DNA from: Hydrogenophilales bacterium 16-64-46
GTDB lineage: Bacteria; Pseudomonadota; Gammaproteobacteria; Burkholderiales; Thiobacillaceae
Length of the DNA stretch: 64,000 nucleotides
Direction of reading: 5' to 3'
Assembly (NCBI GenBank): GCA_002281775.1
Contig: NCGY01000001.1
Span: 62,001 to 126,000, forward strand
The notes under the pieces were generated by a model. That model was given only the letters and a program-made list of their open reading frames with translations, ran no database searches and had not been told where the DNA came from. The translations under genes were made by a program, and so were the position numbers. Below are positions 36,797 through 46,833 of this stretch, piece after piece. The first letter of the stretch is position 1. Every line of letters starts with the position of its first letter.

Positions 36797-37407
36797 TGTT
36801 CGTCGTCGGGCTCACCGGCGGGATCGGCGCGGGCAAGTCCGCGGTCTCGGAACGCTTTGCGCGGCTGGGCGTGCCGGTGATCGATACCGATGTCATCGCG
36901 CGCGAATTGACCGCGCCCGCTGGCGCAGCCCTGCCGGCCATCCGCCGGGCGTTCGGTGACTGCGTGTTTGCCCATGCGGACGAACTCGACCGCGCCACCT
37001 TGCGGCGTCTGGTATTCGCCGACGCGACAGCGCGCGCCAGGCTGGAAGCCATCCTGCATCCACGCATCCGCCAATCTGTCGGGCAGGCGCTGGCCACGCT
37101 CGATGCGCCGTATGCGCTGCTCGTCGTTCCCCTCCTGCTCGAAACCGGGGCCTACGCCGACGTCGTGCAGCGCATTCTGCTCGTCGATTGCCCGGAGGCG
37201 GTGCGCATCGAGCGGGTGATGGCGCGCAGCGCACTCACCCGGGCGGAGGTCGAGGCCATCCTCGCCGTGCAGCTTCGAGACGACGCCCGGCGTGCCGCGG
37301 CCGACGACAGGCTCGACAACGTGGGCAGCCCGGACGCACTGGATGCCGCCGTCGCCACCCTGCACAGCCGCTACCTGGCGCTGGCCCGGGCAGCCGGCGG
37401 GCTTTGA
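36796..37407 (+). CDS. coaE: Dephospho-CoA kinase
   Basis: 203-aa P-loop kinase for the last step of coenzyme A synthesis. P-loop VGLTGGIGAGKSAVSERF at the N-terminus, DTDVIARELTAPAG, and LVVPLLLETGAY are family blocks. The start overlaps the pilD stop by one base (TGATG). Confidence 0.95.
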   Translation: MFVVGLTGGIGAGKSAVSERFARLGVPVIDTDVIARELTAPAGAALPAIRRAFGDCVFAHADELDRATLRRLVFADATARARLEAILHPRIRQSVGQALATLDAPYALLVVPLLLETGAYADVVQRILLVDCPEAVRIERVMARSALTRAEVEAILAVQLRDDARRAAADDRLDNVGSPDALDAAVATLHSRYLALARAAGGL

Positions 37408-37458
37408 AATTCGGCTGCAAGCGGCGACAATGCGACGCAAACAAGCATCAATTGCGGC

Positions 37459-38214
37459 GTGATCCACTACGAATATCCCCTCTCCGAACGCATCCGCACC
37501 CTGCTGCGGCTGGAAGACCTGTTCGAACGCGTTGACGCCTTCACGGCGTCGCCCGAGCAGCCTGCGCATCATGCCGCACTGCTGACCCTGTTCGAGCTGG
37601 CCGAGGTGGCGGCGCGGGCCGATCTCAAGACCGACCTGCTGCAGGAACTGGATAGGCAGAAGGCCGCGCTTGCCGCGTTGCGCGGCAATCCGCTCGTCGA
37701 GACGGACACGCTGGAATCCGTGCTGGCGGGCATGGAAGCGGCGCATCAGGGTATCCACCAGTTGCCCGGCAAGGTTGGTCAGCACCTGCGCGACGACGAA
37801 TGGCTGATGACCATCAAGCAGCGCGCGTGCATCCCCGGCGGCATGTGTGAATTCGACCTGCCTTCCTACCATCACTGGCTGCACCGGCACGTCGAGGCGC
37901 GCAAGCGCGAACTCCACGCCTGGCTTGCGCCCTTTGCGCCGATACGGTCCGCCGTAGAGATCGTGCTGGGCCTGCTGCGCGACAGTGGCCAGCCGGAAAT
38001 GCAGCACACCGACACCGGCAGCTACCAGCGCATGCTCGAATCGCGCAATCCCCAACTGATCCGGGTGACGCTCACCGATGTCGTGCCTTGCGTGCCGGAA
38101 ATCTCGGCCAACAAGTACATGCTCAATATCCGCTTCGTCCACGCGGGCGGCGGGCAGATGCGCACCTGCACCGACCAGCCGATCGATTTCGACCTGACCT
38201 TCTGCACACTGTGA
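37459..38214 (+). CDS. zapD: Cell division protein ZapD
   Basis: 251-aa FtsZ-bundling protein. [21 protein letters not shown] and the DLPSYHHWL and QLIRVTL segments are conserved. GTG start. Followed by yacG with a GTGA overlap, the usual coaE-zapD-yacG order. Confidence 0.94.
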   Translation: MIHYEYPLSERIRTLLRLEDLFERVDAFTASPEQPAHHAALLTLFELAEVAARADLKTDLLQELDRQKAALAALRGNPLVETDTLESVLAGMEAAHQGIHQLPGKVGQHLRDDEWLMTIKQRACIPGGMCEFDLPSYHHWLHRHVEARKRELHAWLAPFAPIRSAVEIVLGLLRDSGQPEMQHTDTGSYQRMLESRNPQLIRVTLTDVVPCVPEISANKYMLNIRFVHAGGGQMRTCTDQPIDFDLTFCTL

Positions 38215-38408
38215 AGCCGCCCGTCGTCGCCTGTCCCACCTGTAGTGCAGCGGTAAGCTGGACTGCGGAAAACAAGTGGAAGCCTTTTTGCAGCGAACGC
38301 TGCAAGCTCATCGACCTGGGGCACTGGGCAACCGAAAAATACCGGGTGCCGGCCGCGTCCCCGCCGGAGGACGAGACCCCGCCCGACGAGAACGGGCTGC
38401 CGCAGTAA
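38211..38408 (+). CDS. yacG: DNA gyrase inhibitor YacG (zinc finger)
   Basis: 65-aa protein starting at a GTG that overlaps the zapD stop. Zinc ligands: CPTC at 9-12 and C28/C32 in [13 protein letters not shown]. The acidic C-terminal tail is typical. E. coli YacG binds GyrB and inhibits gyrase. Confidence 0.92.
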   Translation: MKPPVVACPTCSAAVSWTAENKWKPFCSERCKLIDLGHWATEKYRVPAASPPEDETPPDENGLPQ

Positions 38409-38411
38409 GGC

Positions 38412-39068
38412 TTATTTCCTGTAGGTCTTGACGCCGGTGGGGGTGCCGAGCAGCAGTACGTCCGCGCCGCGACGGGCGAACAGGCCGTTCGTCACCACGC
38501 CGACAATGTGATTGATCGCGGTTTCGAGTGACACCGGATCGACGATCGACAGGCCGTGCACGTCGAGAATGATATTGCCGTTGTCGGTGGTGAAGCCCTC
38601 GCGCAGGCGGGGCTGGCCGCCCAGTTTCACCAGTTCGCGCGCGACGTAGGAGCGCGCCATCGGAACCACTTCCACCGGCAGCGGAAATTTGCCGAGCACA
38701 CCGACCAGCTTGGATTCGTCCGCGATGCAGATGAACTGCTTGCTGCACGCCGCCACGATCTTCTCGCGTGTCAGCGCGCCGCCGCCGCCTTTGACCATGG
38801 CATAGTGTTCGGTGATCTCGTCGGCACCGTCGACGTAGATTTCGAGCTCGCCCACGCTGTTGAGATCCAGCACCTGGATGCCGTGACTTTTCAGGCGCGC
38901 CGCGGTGGCTTCCGAACTGGCCACGGCACCGTCGATGCGGCCCTTCACGGCGGCCAGGGCGTCGATGAAATAATTGGCGGTCGAGCCGGTGCCGACGCCG
39001 ATGATCCCGCCTTTGGCGTATTCCACTGCGGCTTGTGCCACAGCCTGCTTCATTTCGTCTTGCGTCAT
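38412..39068 (-). CDS. rpiA: Ribose-5-phosphate isomerase A
   Basis: 218-aa pentose-phosphate enzyme interconverting ribose-5-P and ribulose-5-P. Start at 39068 ([14 protein letters not shown]); an upstream in-frame extension is discarded. Substrate motifs [18 protein letters not shown] and [14 protein letters not shown] are intact. Divergent from ilvA and convergent with yacG (3 nt between stops). Confidence 0.96.
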   Translation of the reverse strand: MTQDEMKQAVAQAAVEYAKGGIIGVGTGSTANYFIDALAAVKGRIDGAVASSEATAARLKSHGIQVLDLNSVGELEIYVDGADEITEHYAMVKGGGGALTREKIVAACSKQFICIADESKLVGVLGKFPLPVEVVPMARSYVARELVKLGGQPRLREGFTTDNGNIILDVHGLSIVDPVSLETAINHIVGVVTNGLFARRGADVLLLGTPTGVKTYRK

Positions 39069-39135
39069 GTTGTCTTCGTCCGTTTCGCGTAGCCGGCTAA
39101 GATAGCGGCATCGCAGCCATTTATCAAACCCGGTC

Positions 39136-40653
39136 ATGAGCCAGCCCGACGACTATCTCGAACGCATCCTCACCTCGCGCGTCTACGACGTGGCGGTGGA
39201 GTCTCCGCTCGACGTCGCCCACAATCTGTCGCGCCGACTGGGCAACCAGATCCTGCTGAAGCGCGAAGACCTGCAACCGGTGTTCTCGTTCAAATGCCGG
39301 GGTGCCTACAACAAAATGGCGAACCTGAAACCCGCGCAACTCGTGCGTGGTGTGGTCGCCGCCTCGGCGGGCAACCACGCGCAGGGCGTGGCGTTGGCGG
39401 CGCAAAAGCTGGACGTGCACGCGACCATCGTGATGCCGGCGACCACGCCGAAGATCAAGGTCGACGCGGTCGCCGCGCGCGGCGCGCAGGTGATCCTGCA
39501 CGGCGACAGCTACGACGATGCCTGCGCGCACGCGACCGAACTGGCGAGGGAGGCGAAAGCGACGTTCGTCCATCCCTACGACGACCCCGACGTCATCGCC
39601 GGCCAGGGCACGGTGGCGATGGAACTGCTGCGCCAGCACCCCGGCCCCATCCACTCCGTCTACATCCCTGTCGGCGGTGGCGGGCTCATCGCCGGCATGG
39701 CTGCCTACATCAAGCGTTTGCGGCCGGAGATCAAGATCGTCGGCGTCGAGCCCGAGGACGCCGACGCGATGGCGCGCTCGCTGTGCAAGGGCAAACGCAT
39801 CACCCTGCCGCGGGTCGGCATCTTCGCCGACGGCGTGGCGGTGAAGACGGTCGGCAAGGAAACTTTCCGGCTCGCGCAGATGTACGTCGACGAGGTCGTC
39901 CGCGTCAACAACGACGCCATCTGCGCGGCGATCAAGGACGTGTTCGAGGACACCCGCTCGATCCTGGAGCCAGCCGGCGCGCTGTCGGTCGCCGGCATGA
40001 AGGCCGCCATCGCCGGCGACCGGCTGCGCGGCAAGACGCTGGTCGCCGTGGCCTCCGGCGCCAACATGAACTTCGACCGCCTGCGCTACATCGCCGAGCG
40101 CGCCGAACTGGGGGAAAAGCGCGAGGCCGTGCTGGCGGTGACGATTCCGGAAACACCGGGCAGCTTCAAGGCCTTCTGCAGCCTGCTCGGCGCACGCAAT
40201 ATCACCGAGTTCAACTACCGCTACTCCGATCCGAAGTTTGCGCGCGTATTCGTCGGCCTGTCGGTGCCCGGTGCGGGCGAAGGTGCGCGCCTGGTCGACA
40301 CGCTGGGGCGGCACGGGCTCGAAGCCCTTGATCTCACCGACAACGAAATGGCCAAGCTGCACGTGCGCCATCTGGTCGGCGGCCGCGCGCCGGAGGCGGT
40401 CAACGAGGTGCTGTACCGCTTCGAATTCCCGGAGCGCCCGGGGGCGCTGATGCAGTTCCTGCAGAGCATGAGCACGGGCTGGAACATCAGCCTCTTCCAT
40501 TACCGTAACCACGGTGCCGACTACGGCCGCGTGCTGGTCGGCATCCAGGTGCCGGAAAAGGAAAAGCCCAGCTTCCAGAAATTTCTGGACGGGCTGGGCT
40601 ACCGCTACTGGGACGAATCCCGCAATCCAGCCTACAAGCTGTTCCTGGCCTGA
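39136..40653 (+). CDS. ilvA: Threonine ammonia-lyase, biosynthetic
   Basis: 505-aa PLP enzyme making 2-oxobutyrate, the first step to isoleucine. PLP lysine K53 in [11 protein letters not shown], the [13 protein letters not shown] loop and the GGGGLIAG phosphate loop are present. Two ACT-like regulatory domains fill the C-terminal third (around [14 protein letters not shown] and [13 protein letters not shown]), so isoleucine feedback inhibition is expected. Confidence 0.96.
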   Translation: MSQPDDYLERILTSRVYDVAVESPLDVAHNLSRRLGNQILLKREDLQPVFSFKCRGAYNKMANLKPAQLVRGVVAASAGNHAQGVALAAQKLDVHATIVMPATTPKIKVDAVAARGAQVILHGDSYDDACAHATELAREAKATFVHPYDDPDVIAGQGTVAMELLRQHPGPIHSVYIPVGGGGLIAGMAAYIKRLRPEIKIVGVEPEDADAMARSLCKGKRITLPRVGIFADGVAVKTVGKETFRLAQMYVDEVVRVNNDAICAAIKDVFEDTRSILEPAGALSVAGMKAAIAGDRLRGKTLVAVASGANMNFDRLRYIAERAELGEKREAVLAVTIPETPGSFKAFCSLLGARNITEFNYRYSDPKFARVFVGLSVPGAGEGARLVDTLGRHGLEALDLTDNEMAKLHVRHLVGGRAPEAVNEVLYRFEFPERPGALMQFLQSMSTGWNISLFHYRNHGADYGRVLVGIQVPEKEKPSFQKFLDGLGYRYWDESRNPAYKLFLA

Positions 40654-40654
40654 T

Positions 40655-40843
40655 TTACTTTTTGCTGGCGCAGGTGTTCATGCCGATCAGGGTATAGGCC
40701 GGGCAGAACTTGAACAGACCGGTGGCGAGCGGCACGACGCCGACCCAGGCCCAGACGGGGCCGCCCATCAGGGCCCAGGCGATGAGGGCGAGGCCGGCGA
40801 GAATGCGGATGATGCGGTCGATGCTTCCAACGTTGCAAGACAT
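40655..40843 (-). CDS. DUF2892 (YgaP-like) small membrane protein
   Basis: 62-aa protein, MSCNVGSIDRIIRILAGLAL then a second hydrophobic helix and a short tail FKFCPAYTLIGMNTC. Cysteines C3, C48 and C58 and the CPxYxxxGxxTC ending are typical of DUF2892 proteins, often fused or linked to rhodaneses. AGGAG precedes the ATG. Directly downstream of a Crp/Fnr regulator, which may control it. Confidence 0.88.
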   Translation of the reverse strand: MSCNVGSIDRIIRILAGLALIAWALMGGPVWAWVGVVPLATGLFKFCPAYTLIGMNTCASKK

Positions 40844-40935
40844 GATGTGCTCCTGAGAAAGGGTGGGGCCTCGGTCGAGGTGGGAACACCTTAGACCCGG
40901 GCCGCGCCGGCGTCTGTGACGCACGTCACCAAAGC

Positions 40936-41604
40936 TCAGGTTTCCGCGTGCAGCCTGGCGCGGTCCGCCACCGCGACGCGGCCCCGGCCCAGCGCCAGAC
41001 AGCCGGCTTCCTCGAGTTTCTTCAGCGCACGGCTGACCGCTTCGCGGCTGGCACCGATCTGCGCGGCGAGTCGTTCGTGGGTGCATTCCAGTACCCCGCC
41101 GGGCTGATCCAGCATCACAGCCGCAATGCGCCGGGTCAGCGAGCGGAACGCCACCTCTTCCACGCGTTGCATCATGCGACCGAGTCGTTCGGCAAACAGG
41201 CCAAATGCGTAATGCCGGAAGGGCGGATGCTGCGCGATCAGCTGGTCGAAGAGATCGTGCGGCATCGCGGCGAGTACGACCGGGGTGGTGGCGAGCCCGC
41301 GTGCCGAATAATTGGCTTCCCCGAGCAGGCAACTGGTGCTGACGATGCAGGATTCCCCGGGGCGGATCCGGTACAGCTCGATCTCGTGCCCGTCCGGCGT
41401 GGTGCGCATCACCTGGATTTCGCCTTCGAGCAGTAGCGGAAATGCCCGGCAGGGGTCGCCGGCGGCGAACAGGCGGGCGTCGCCCGGCGCACGCTGCCAC
41501 ACCAGCGTCTGCAACAGGCGCGTGTGCAGGGCGGCGTCGAGTCCGCGCAGCGAGGGGAAGGTGGCGAAGAGCAGATCGGGTGCGTCAGGCAGGGGAGGGG
41601 ACAT
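40936..41604 (-). CDS. Crp/Fnr-family transcriptional regulator
   Basis: 222-aa regulator. N-terminal cyclic-nucleotide-binding-type beta barrel (about 20-120), dimerisation helix, then a winged helix with recognition block HERLAAQIGASREAVSRALKKLEEAG near the C-terminus. It lacks the N-terminal cysteine cluster of FNR, so an iron-sulfur oxygen sensor is unlikely; the ligand is unknown. ATG at 41604 chosen over an upstream in-frame extension. Divergent from slt. Confidence 0.9.
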   Translation of the reverse strand: MSPPLPDAPDLLFATFPSLRGLDAALHTRLLQTLVWQRAPGDARLFAAGDPCRAFPLLLEGEIQVMRTTPDGHEIELYRIRPGESCIVSTSCLLGEANYSARGLATTPVVLAAMPHDLFDQLIAQHPPFRHYAFGLFAERLGRMMQRVEEVAFRSLTRRIAAVMLDQPGGVLECTHERLAAQIGASREAVSRALKKLEEAGCLALGRGRVAVADRARLHAET

Positions 41605-41683
41605 GGCGAGGCAAGTGTGGGTGTTCCCGATAGTGTGATTCGGTCTGGCCTGTGCAGGCAAGCTGCGTGATACCCTCGCGCCC

Positions 41684-43642
41684 ATGTTTCGTGCCTTCTG
41701 CCTCGCCCTGTTGTTCGCATGTGTGGCCTTGCCTGCCGTTGCCGCCTCCGGCGACAGCGCCATCCTCAAGGCCCGGCAGGCCTGGGCGGCGAAGCAGTCC
41801 AAGGCATTCGAACGGGCCGCGCAAGACGTGCCCGCCCACCATGTGCTCGCGCCCTACGTCGAATACTGGCGGCTCACGCTCCCGACGCGTAACGATGATC
41901 AGCGTGTGGCCGATTTTCTGGTGCGCTACCCGGGCAGCCGCCCGGCCGAACTGCTGCGCGCCGACTGGCTGAAAACCCTGGGCGCGCGCGGCGACTGGGC
42001 CCGCTATCTGGCTGAATACCCGCGTCTGGAAAAACCCGAAACGATCCACCAGTGCTATGCCCATCGCGCCGAATGGGCGCGCGGCGATCGCAGCCGCGTG
42101 CGCGAGGCGGTCGCGCTCTGGTTCACCGGCCGTGACCTGCCGTCTGCCTGTGCACCGCTATTCACGCAGTTGATGGCAGCAGGCTTCATCAACGAAGAAG
42201 ACGTGTGGCGTCGCCTGCGGCTCGCCCTGGAAGCGGGCAATCCCGGCGTGGCGCGCAGCGTGGCGCAGACGCTGCCCGAGTCGCAGCGCCCTGCGGCTGC
42301 GCTGTTCGACCGCGCGACCCGCACCCCTGCGCGCGTGCTGCAGGCGGGGCTCGACCCGGCCCGCCGGGGTGACCGCGAGATCGCGCTCTACGCGCTCGAC
42401 CGGCTGGCGCGCAGTGATTCCGCGCAGGCTGCGCGTGCGCTGGCGGACTGGTCGCCGCGCCTCACCGATACCGAGCGCAGTTCCGCGTGGGCACGCCTCG
42501 GCGTGTGGGCAGCGCGCCGCCACGAGGCCGTCGCGCCTGCCTGGTTCGCGCGGGCGGGCGTGCAGGGGACCACCGACAGCCAGCGCGAATGGTGGGTGCG
42601 CGCCGCCCTGCGTGCGGGCGACTGGCAGACGGTGGGCCGGGTCATCGACGGCATGGGCGATCCCCTGCGCGCCCAGCCGGTCTGGCGCTACTGGCGTGCC
42701 CGCGCGGCGCTCGCCACGGGGGCGCGCAACACGGCGCTGCCGCTCTTGCTCGCCCTATCGCGCGAGCACCATTACTACGGCCAGCTGGCCCAGGAAGAAC
42801 TGGGGCCGGTGCTGGGCGCGCCTGCCGTCAACACCAAGACCGGCGGCGCGGACCTCGACGCCGTGCGGCGCGAACCGGGCATCGCGCGTGCCATGGCCTT
42901 CCACGAACTGGGGCTGCGCAGCGACGCCAACGCCGAATGGAACTGGACGATCCGCACCTTCAGCGACCGGCAGCTCCTCGCGGCGGCCGAGCTGGCGCGC
43001 CGTACCGAGTGGTATGACCGCGCCATCCACACCGCCGAGCGCACCCGCGAGCTGCACGATTTCGAACTGCGCTTTCTCGCCCCCTACCGCGAACTGGCGC
43101 AGCAGGCGGCGCGCGACAACGGCATCGACGAAGCCTGGGTGTTCGGCCTGATGCGGCAGGAAAGCCGCTTCGTCAACGTGGCCCGTTCGAATGTGGGTGC
43201 GTCCGGCCTGATGCAGATCATGCCGGCGACCGCGCGCTGGATCGCCGGCAAGCTCGGTATCCGGGGATACCGGCCGGCCGATATCCAGGACCCGGCCACC
43301 AACATCCGCTTTGGTTCGTATTACCTCAGCCATGTACAGCGCACGCTCGACGGCTCGCCCGTGCTCGCCACCGCTGCCTATAACGCCGGTCCGTCGCGCG
43401 CGCAGCGCTGGCGCGACAGCCGGCCGATGGAGGCGGCGGTGTATATCGAATCCATTCCCTTCGCCGAAACGCGGGATTACGTGAAGAAGGTGATGAGCAA
43501 CGCCATGTACTACGCGGCCCGTTTCGGCCAGCCCTCGGTGTTGCTGAAAGATCGGCTGGGCGAGGTGCCGGCGCGTGCCGGTGCGGCACCGGTTGTGCCT
43601 GATGCGGCGATTGCGCTGGAACCCGGCGCGGACGCCGATTAG
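41684..43642 (+). CDS. slt: Soluble lytic murein transglycosylase Slt
   Basis: 652-aa periplasmic enzyme cleaving peptidoglycan with formation of 1,6-anhydro-muropeptides. Signal peptide 1 to about 20 (FRAFCLALLFACVALPAVAA). A long alpha-superhelical U/L domain is followed by the C-terminal GEWL catalytic domain with E493 in RQESRF and GASGLMQIMPATARWI. Length is normal. Confidence 0.95.
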   Translation: MFRAFCLALLFACVALPAVAASGDSAILKARQAWAAKQSKAFERAAQDVPAHHVLAPYVEYWRLTLPTRNDDQRVADFLVRYPGSRPAELLRADWLKTLGARGDWARYLAEYPRLEKPETIHQCYAHRAEWARGDRSRVREAVALWFTGRDLPSACAPLFTQLMAAGFINEEDVWRRLRLALEAGNPGVARSVAQTLPESQRPAAALFDRATRTPARVLQAGLDPARRGDREIALYALDRLARSDSAQAARALADWSPRLTDTERSSAWARLGVWAARRHEAVAPAWFARAGVQGTTDSQREWWVRAALRAGDWQTVGRVIDGMGDPLRAQPVWRYWRARAALATGARNTALPLLLALSREHHYYGQLAQEELGPVLGAPAVNTKTGGADLDAVRREPGIARAMAFHELGLRSDANAEWNWTIRTFSDRQLLAAAELARRTEWYDRAIHTAERTRELHDFELRFLAPYRELAQQAARDNGIDEAWVFGLMRQESRFVNVARSNVGASGLMQIMPATARWIAGKLGIRGYRPADIQDPATNIRFGSYYLSHVQRTLDGSPVLATAAYNAGPSRAQRWRDSRPMEAAVYIESIPFAETRDYVKKVMSNAMYYAARFGQPSVLLKDRLGEVPARAGAAPVVPDAAIALEPGADAD

Positions 43643-43677
43643 AATCAGGCTTGTCTAATATTCTGATCCGGTAACGC

Positions 43678-44715
43678 ATGAAAATCGAACGCATCTGCAT
43701 CCTCGGCGGCTCCGGCTTCGTCGGCACCCATCTCGTCAGCCAGCTGGCTGCGCGCGGCCTCCAGGTCCGCGTCCTGTCGCACCGTCGTGAAATGGCCAAG
43801 GCGCTGATCCTGCTGCCCACCGTGGAAGTCGTCGAAGCCGACGTCCACGATGCGCACGAACTGGTCAGACAGTTTCGCGGCATGGACGCCGTCATCAACC
43901 TGGTCGGCATCCTGCACGAAAAGAATATCGGCCGGGTCGATCTGCCCAGCGCGCGGCGCGGGGATTTCCAGCACGTGCACATCGAACTGGTGCGCAAGGT
44001 CGTCCACGCCTGCGGCGAGGCCGGCGTGCATCGCCTGCTGCACATGAGCGCACTGGGCGCCGACGCCACCTCGCGTTCCGCCTACCAGCGTTCGAAGGGC
44101 GTGGGCGAAGCGCTGGTGCGCGAAGCCGGGCTGCATCACCAGGAACACGAGCGCTGGTTCCTCGATGGCCCCAAATTCGTTCACGGCTACGGACTCAACG
44201 TCACCGTCTTCCGGCCTTCGGTGATTTTTGGCCGGGGCGATTCCTTCCTGTCGATGTTCGCGCGTCTGCTGAAACTGTTCCCGGTACTGCCGCTGGCCAG
44301 CGCCGGCACCCGCTTTGCGCCGGTGCATGTCGAAGACGTGGCACGCGCCTTCGCCGACAGCCTCGATAATCCCGCCACCTACGGCCAGACCTATGACCTG
44401 TGCGGGCCCAATGTCTATACCCTGAAACAGCTGATCGAAACCGTCGGCAGCGTCATCGGCAAGCGGCGCAGCATCATCCCGCTGGGCAAGTGGCCGTCGT
44501 ATTTCCAGGCCTGGGCCATGGAATTCAAGCCGGGTGCCAAACTGATGACGCGCGACAACTATTTCGCGATGTGCACCGACAACGTCTGTTCCGGGGGCTG
44601 GCCGGCGGTGTTCGACTTCCAGCCGGCCGCGCTCGAAGCCGTCGCCCCCGAATACCTGCGTGCTGACACGCCGCGTGCGCGCTACGAGGACTACCGCGAG
44701 CACGCGGGGCGCTAG
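43678..44715 (+). CDS. NAD(P)-binding SDR protein, complex I NDUFA9-like
   Basis: 345-aa atypical/extended short-chain dehydrogenase-like protein with the N-terminal Rossmann motif [14 protein letters not shown]. The YxxxK catalytic pair is only loosely present ([13 protein letters not shown]), as in the NDUFA9-like branch that binds NADPH structurally. A role in ubiquinone or redox metabolism is inferred by family. It is 8 nt upstream of cca. Confidence 0.8.
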   Translation: MKIERICILGGSGFVGTHLVSQLAARGLQVRVLSHRREMAKALILLPTVEVVEADVHDAHELVRQFRGMDAVINLVGILHEKNIGRVDLPSARRGDFQHVHIELVRKVVHACGEAGVHRLLHMSALGADATSRSAYQRSKGVGEALVREAGLHHQEHERWFLDGPKFVHGYGLNVTVFRPSVIFGRGDSFLSMFARLLKLFPVLPLASAGTRFAPVHVEDVARAFADSLDNPATYGQTYDLCGPNVYTLKQLIETVGSVIGKRRSIIPLGKWPSYFQAWAMEFKPGAKLMTRDNYFAMCTDNVCSGGWPAVFDFQPAALEAVAPEYLRADTPRARYEDYREHAGR

Positions 44716-44723
44716 CCGACGGC

Positions 44724-45941
44724 ATGAAGACCTACGTCGTCGGCGGGGCCGTGCGTGACCGCCTGCTGGGGCTGCCGCAATCCGACCGCGACCACGTCGT
44801 GGTCGGGGCCACGCCCGATGACATGGCCGCGCTGGGCTACCAGCCGGTCGGCCGCGATTTTCCGGTCTTCCTGCACCCTGACAGCCACGAGGAATACGCG
44901 CTCGCGCGCACCGAGCGCAAGTCGGGGCACGGCTACAAGGGCTTCGTCGTTCATGCCGCGCCCGACGTCACGCTCGAAGAAGACCTGCTGCGTCGCGACC
45001 TCACCATCAACGCCATGGCCGAGGACGAAGCCGGTCAGCTCGTCGACCCCTACGGCGGGCAGGCCGACCTCGCCGCAAAACGTTTCCGCCACGTGAGCGA
45101 GGCCTTTGCCGAAGACCCGGTGCGCATCCTGCGCGTGGCCCGCTTTGCCGCGCGCTTTACCGAATTCAGCGTGGCCCCCGAGACACTGGCGCTGATGCGC
45201 GCCATGGCCGAGGCCGGTGAAGTCGATGCGCTGGTGCCCGAACGGGTGTGGCAGGAACTCGCGCGCGGCCTCATGGAAGCGCAGCCCTCTCGCATGTTCC
45301 GGGTGCTGCGTGACTGCGGCGCGCTCGCCCGGCTGCTGCCCGAACTCGACCGTCTGTTTGGCGTGCCGCAGCCGCCCGAACACCATCCCGAAGTCGATAC
45401 CGGCGTCCACGTCATGCTGGTCGTCGACTGGTCGGCGGCGCAGGGCTTCGAGCTGCCGGTGCGTTTCGCCGCGCTCACCCACGACCTGGGCAAGGGCGTC
45501 ACGCCGCCCGAGTTCTGGCCGAAACACCACGGCCACGAGGCCAAAAGCGTCGAGCTGGTGCGCACCCTGTGCGAACGCCTGCGCGTGCCGGCCGATTGCC
45601 GCGACCTGGCGGTGGCCGTCGCGCGCGACCACGGCAACGCCTACCGCGCCGCCGAATTGCGGCCGGCCACACTGGTCGAACTGTTCGAACGCGTCGACGC
45701 CTTTCGCCGGCCCGAGCGCTTCGAAGCCTTCCTGCAGGCCTGCGAATGCGATTTTCGCGGCCGCCCGGGCTACGAGACGAAGCCCTTTCCCGCGCCCGGC
45801 TATTTGCGCGAGGCGCTGGCTGTCACCCGCAGCGTCGACGCCGGCGCGGTCGCTCGCGCCGCCGACCCGGCGCGCGTGCGCGAGGCCGTGTTCGAGGCCC
45901 GTACGCAGGCGCTTGCCGCCTGGAAAAAAGCCTGGGCCTAG
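44724..45941 (+). CDS. cca: Multifunctional CCA tRNA nucleotidyltransferase
   Basis: 405-aa class II enzyme adding and repairing the 3' CCA of tRNAs. Head motif [23 protein letters not shown], then [15 protein letters not shown] and [15 protein letters not shown]. The C-terminal HD domain is present (LTHDLGKG), giving the phosphohydrolase/phosphodiesterase activities of the gammaproteobacterial/betaproteobacterial type. Confidence 0.96.
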   Translation: MKTYVVGGAVRDRLLGLPQSDRDHVVVGATPDDMAALGYQPVGRDFPVFLHPDSHEEYALARTERKSGHGYKGFVVHAAPDVTLEEDLLRRDLTINAMAEDEAGQLVDPYGGQADLAAKRFRHVSEAFAEDPVRILRVARFAARFTEFSVAPETLALMRAMAEAGEVDALVPERVWQELARGLMEAQPSRMFRVLRDCGALARLLPELDRLFGVPQPPEHHPEVDTGVHVMLVVDWSAAQGFELPVRFAALTHDLGKGVTPPEFWPKHHGHEAKSVELVRTLCERLRVPADCRDLAVAVARDHGNAYRAAELRPATLVELFERVDAFRRPERFEAFLQACECDFRGRPGYETKPFPAPGYLREALAVTRSVDAGAVARAADPARVREAVFEARTQALAAWKKAWA

Positions 45942-46029
45942 GCTCCGGGAATCGGGAACCGCCACCTGTCGGGTACGTCAATTTCATAGTTCACCCGCAT
46001 CATCCGGCGGAAAATTTCAGGAGCCTCCC

Positions 46030-46776
46030 ATGCCTTACACCGAACAAACCGTCCAGACCGTCCGCCCCTGGTCGGACAAGACCTTCAGCTTCACCCTCTC
46101 CCGGCCGCAGGACTTTGCCTTTGCCAGCGGCGAGTTCGTCACCCTGGGTCTCAAGCGCGAGGGCAAGCTCATCGCGCGGGCCTATTCCATCGTCTCGGCG
46201 GCGAACGAACCCGAACTCGAATTCCTCAGCATCCACGTGCCCGACGGCCCGCTCACCAGCCAGCTGGTGCATGTGCAGCCTGGCGATTCGGTCTGGCTCA
46301 ACAGCAAGCCCACCGGCTCGCTCACGCTCGATCATGTGAAGTCCGGCCGGGTGCTCTACATGATCGCCACCGGCACCGGCCTCGCTCCCTTCATGAGCCT
46401 GGTGCGTGACCCGGCCACGTTCACGCGTTTCGATCAGGCGGTGCTGGTGCATTCGGTGCGTACCGAGCCCGAGCTGGCCTATCGCGCCGAACTCGAATCG
46501 CGCATGAACGGCCGTTTCCACTACGTGCCGACCGTGACCCGTGAGCCGTTTCCCACGCCCGAGCGCGGCAGCGTGCTGTTCCAGTCCGGGGCGCTCGCCG
46601 AGCGTCTCGGCCTGCCGGCGGTCGACCCGGAACACGACCGCGTCATGATCTGCGGCAATCCCGAGATGACGCGCGAGATGACCGATGCCCTCAAGGCCGC
46701 CGGCTGGACGCTCACCAACCATCGTGGCGTCGGCAACTTCAGCACCGAACTCGCGTTCGTCACGCATCACGCCTGA
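46030..46776 (+). CDS. fpr: Ferredoxin--NADP+ reductase
   Basis: 248-aa FAD flavoenzyme exchanging electrons between NADPH and ferredoxin/flavodoxin. FAD-binding RAYSIVSA (near 50), NADP-binding block MIATGTGLAPFMSLVR, and the later VMICGNPEMT. The C-terminus ends ELAFVTHHA rather than the usual aromatic-proximal ending. ATG at 46030; the long upstream reading frame is inside cca and rejected. Confidence 0.93.
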   Translation: MPYTEQTVQTVRPWSDKTFSFTLSRPQDFAFASGEFVTLGLKREGKLIARAYSIVSAANEPELEFLSIHVPDGPLTSQLVHVQPGDSVWLNSKPTGSLTLDHVKSGRVLYMIATGTGLAPFMSLVRDPATFTRFDQAVLVHSVRTEPELAYRAELESRMNGRFHYVPTVTREPFPTPERGSVLFQSGALAERLGLPAVDPEHDRVMICGNPEMTREMTDALKAAGWTLTNHRGVGNFSTELAFVTHHA

Positions 46777-46833
46777 CGCGGTTTCCAATTCCGCCCGTCC
46801 TTGCCACAATGCCCGCACCACAGGGGGGTAGTC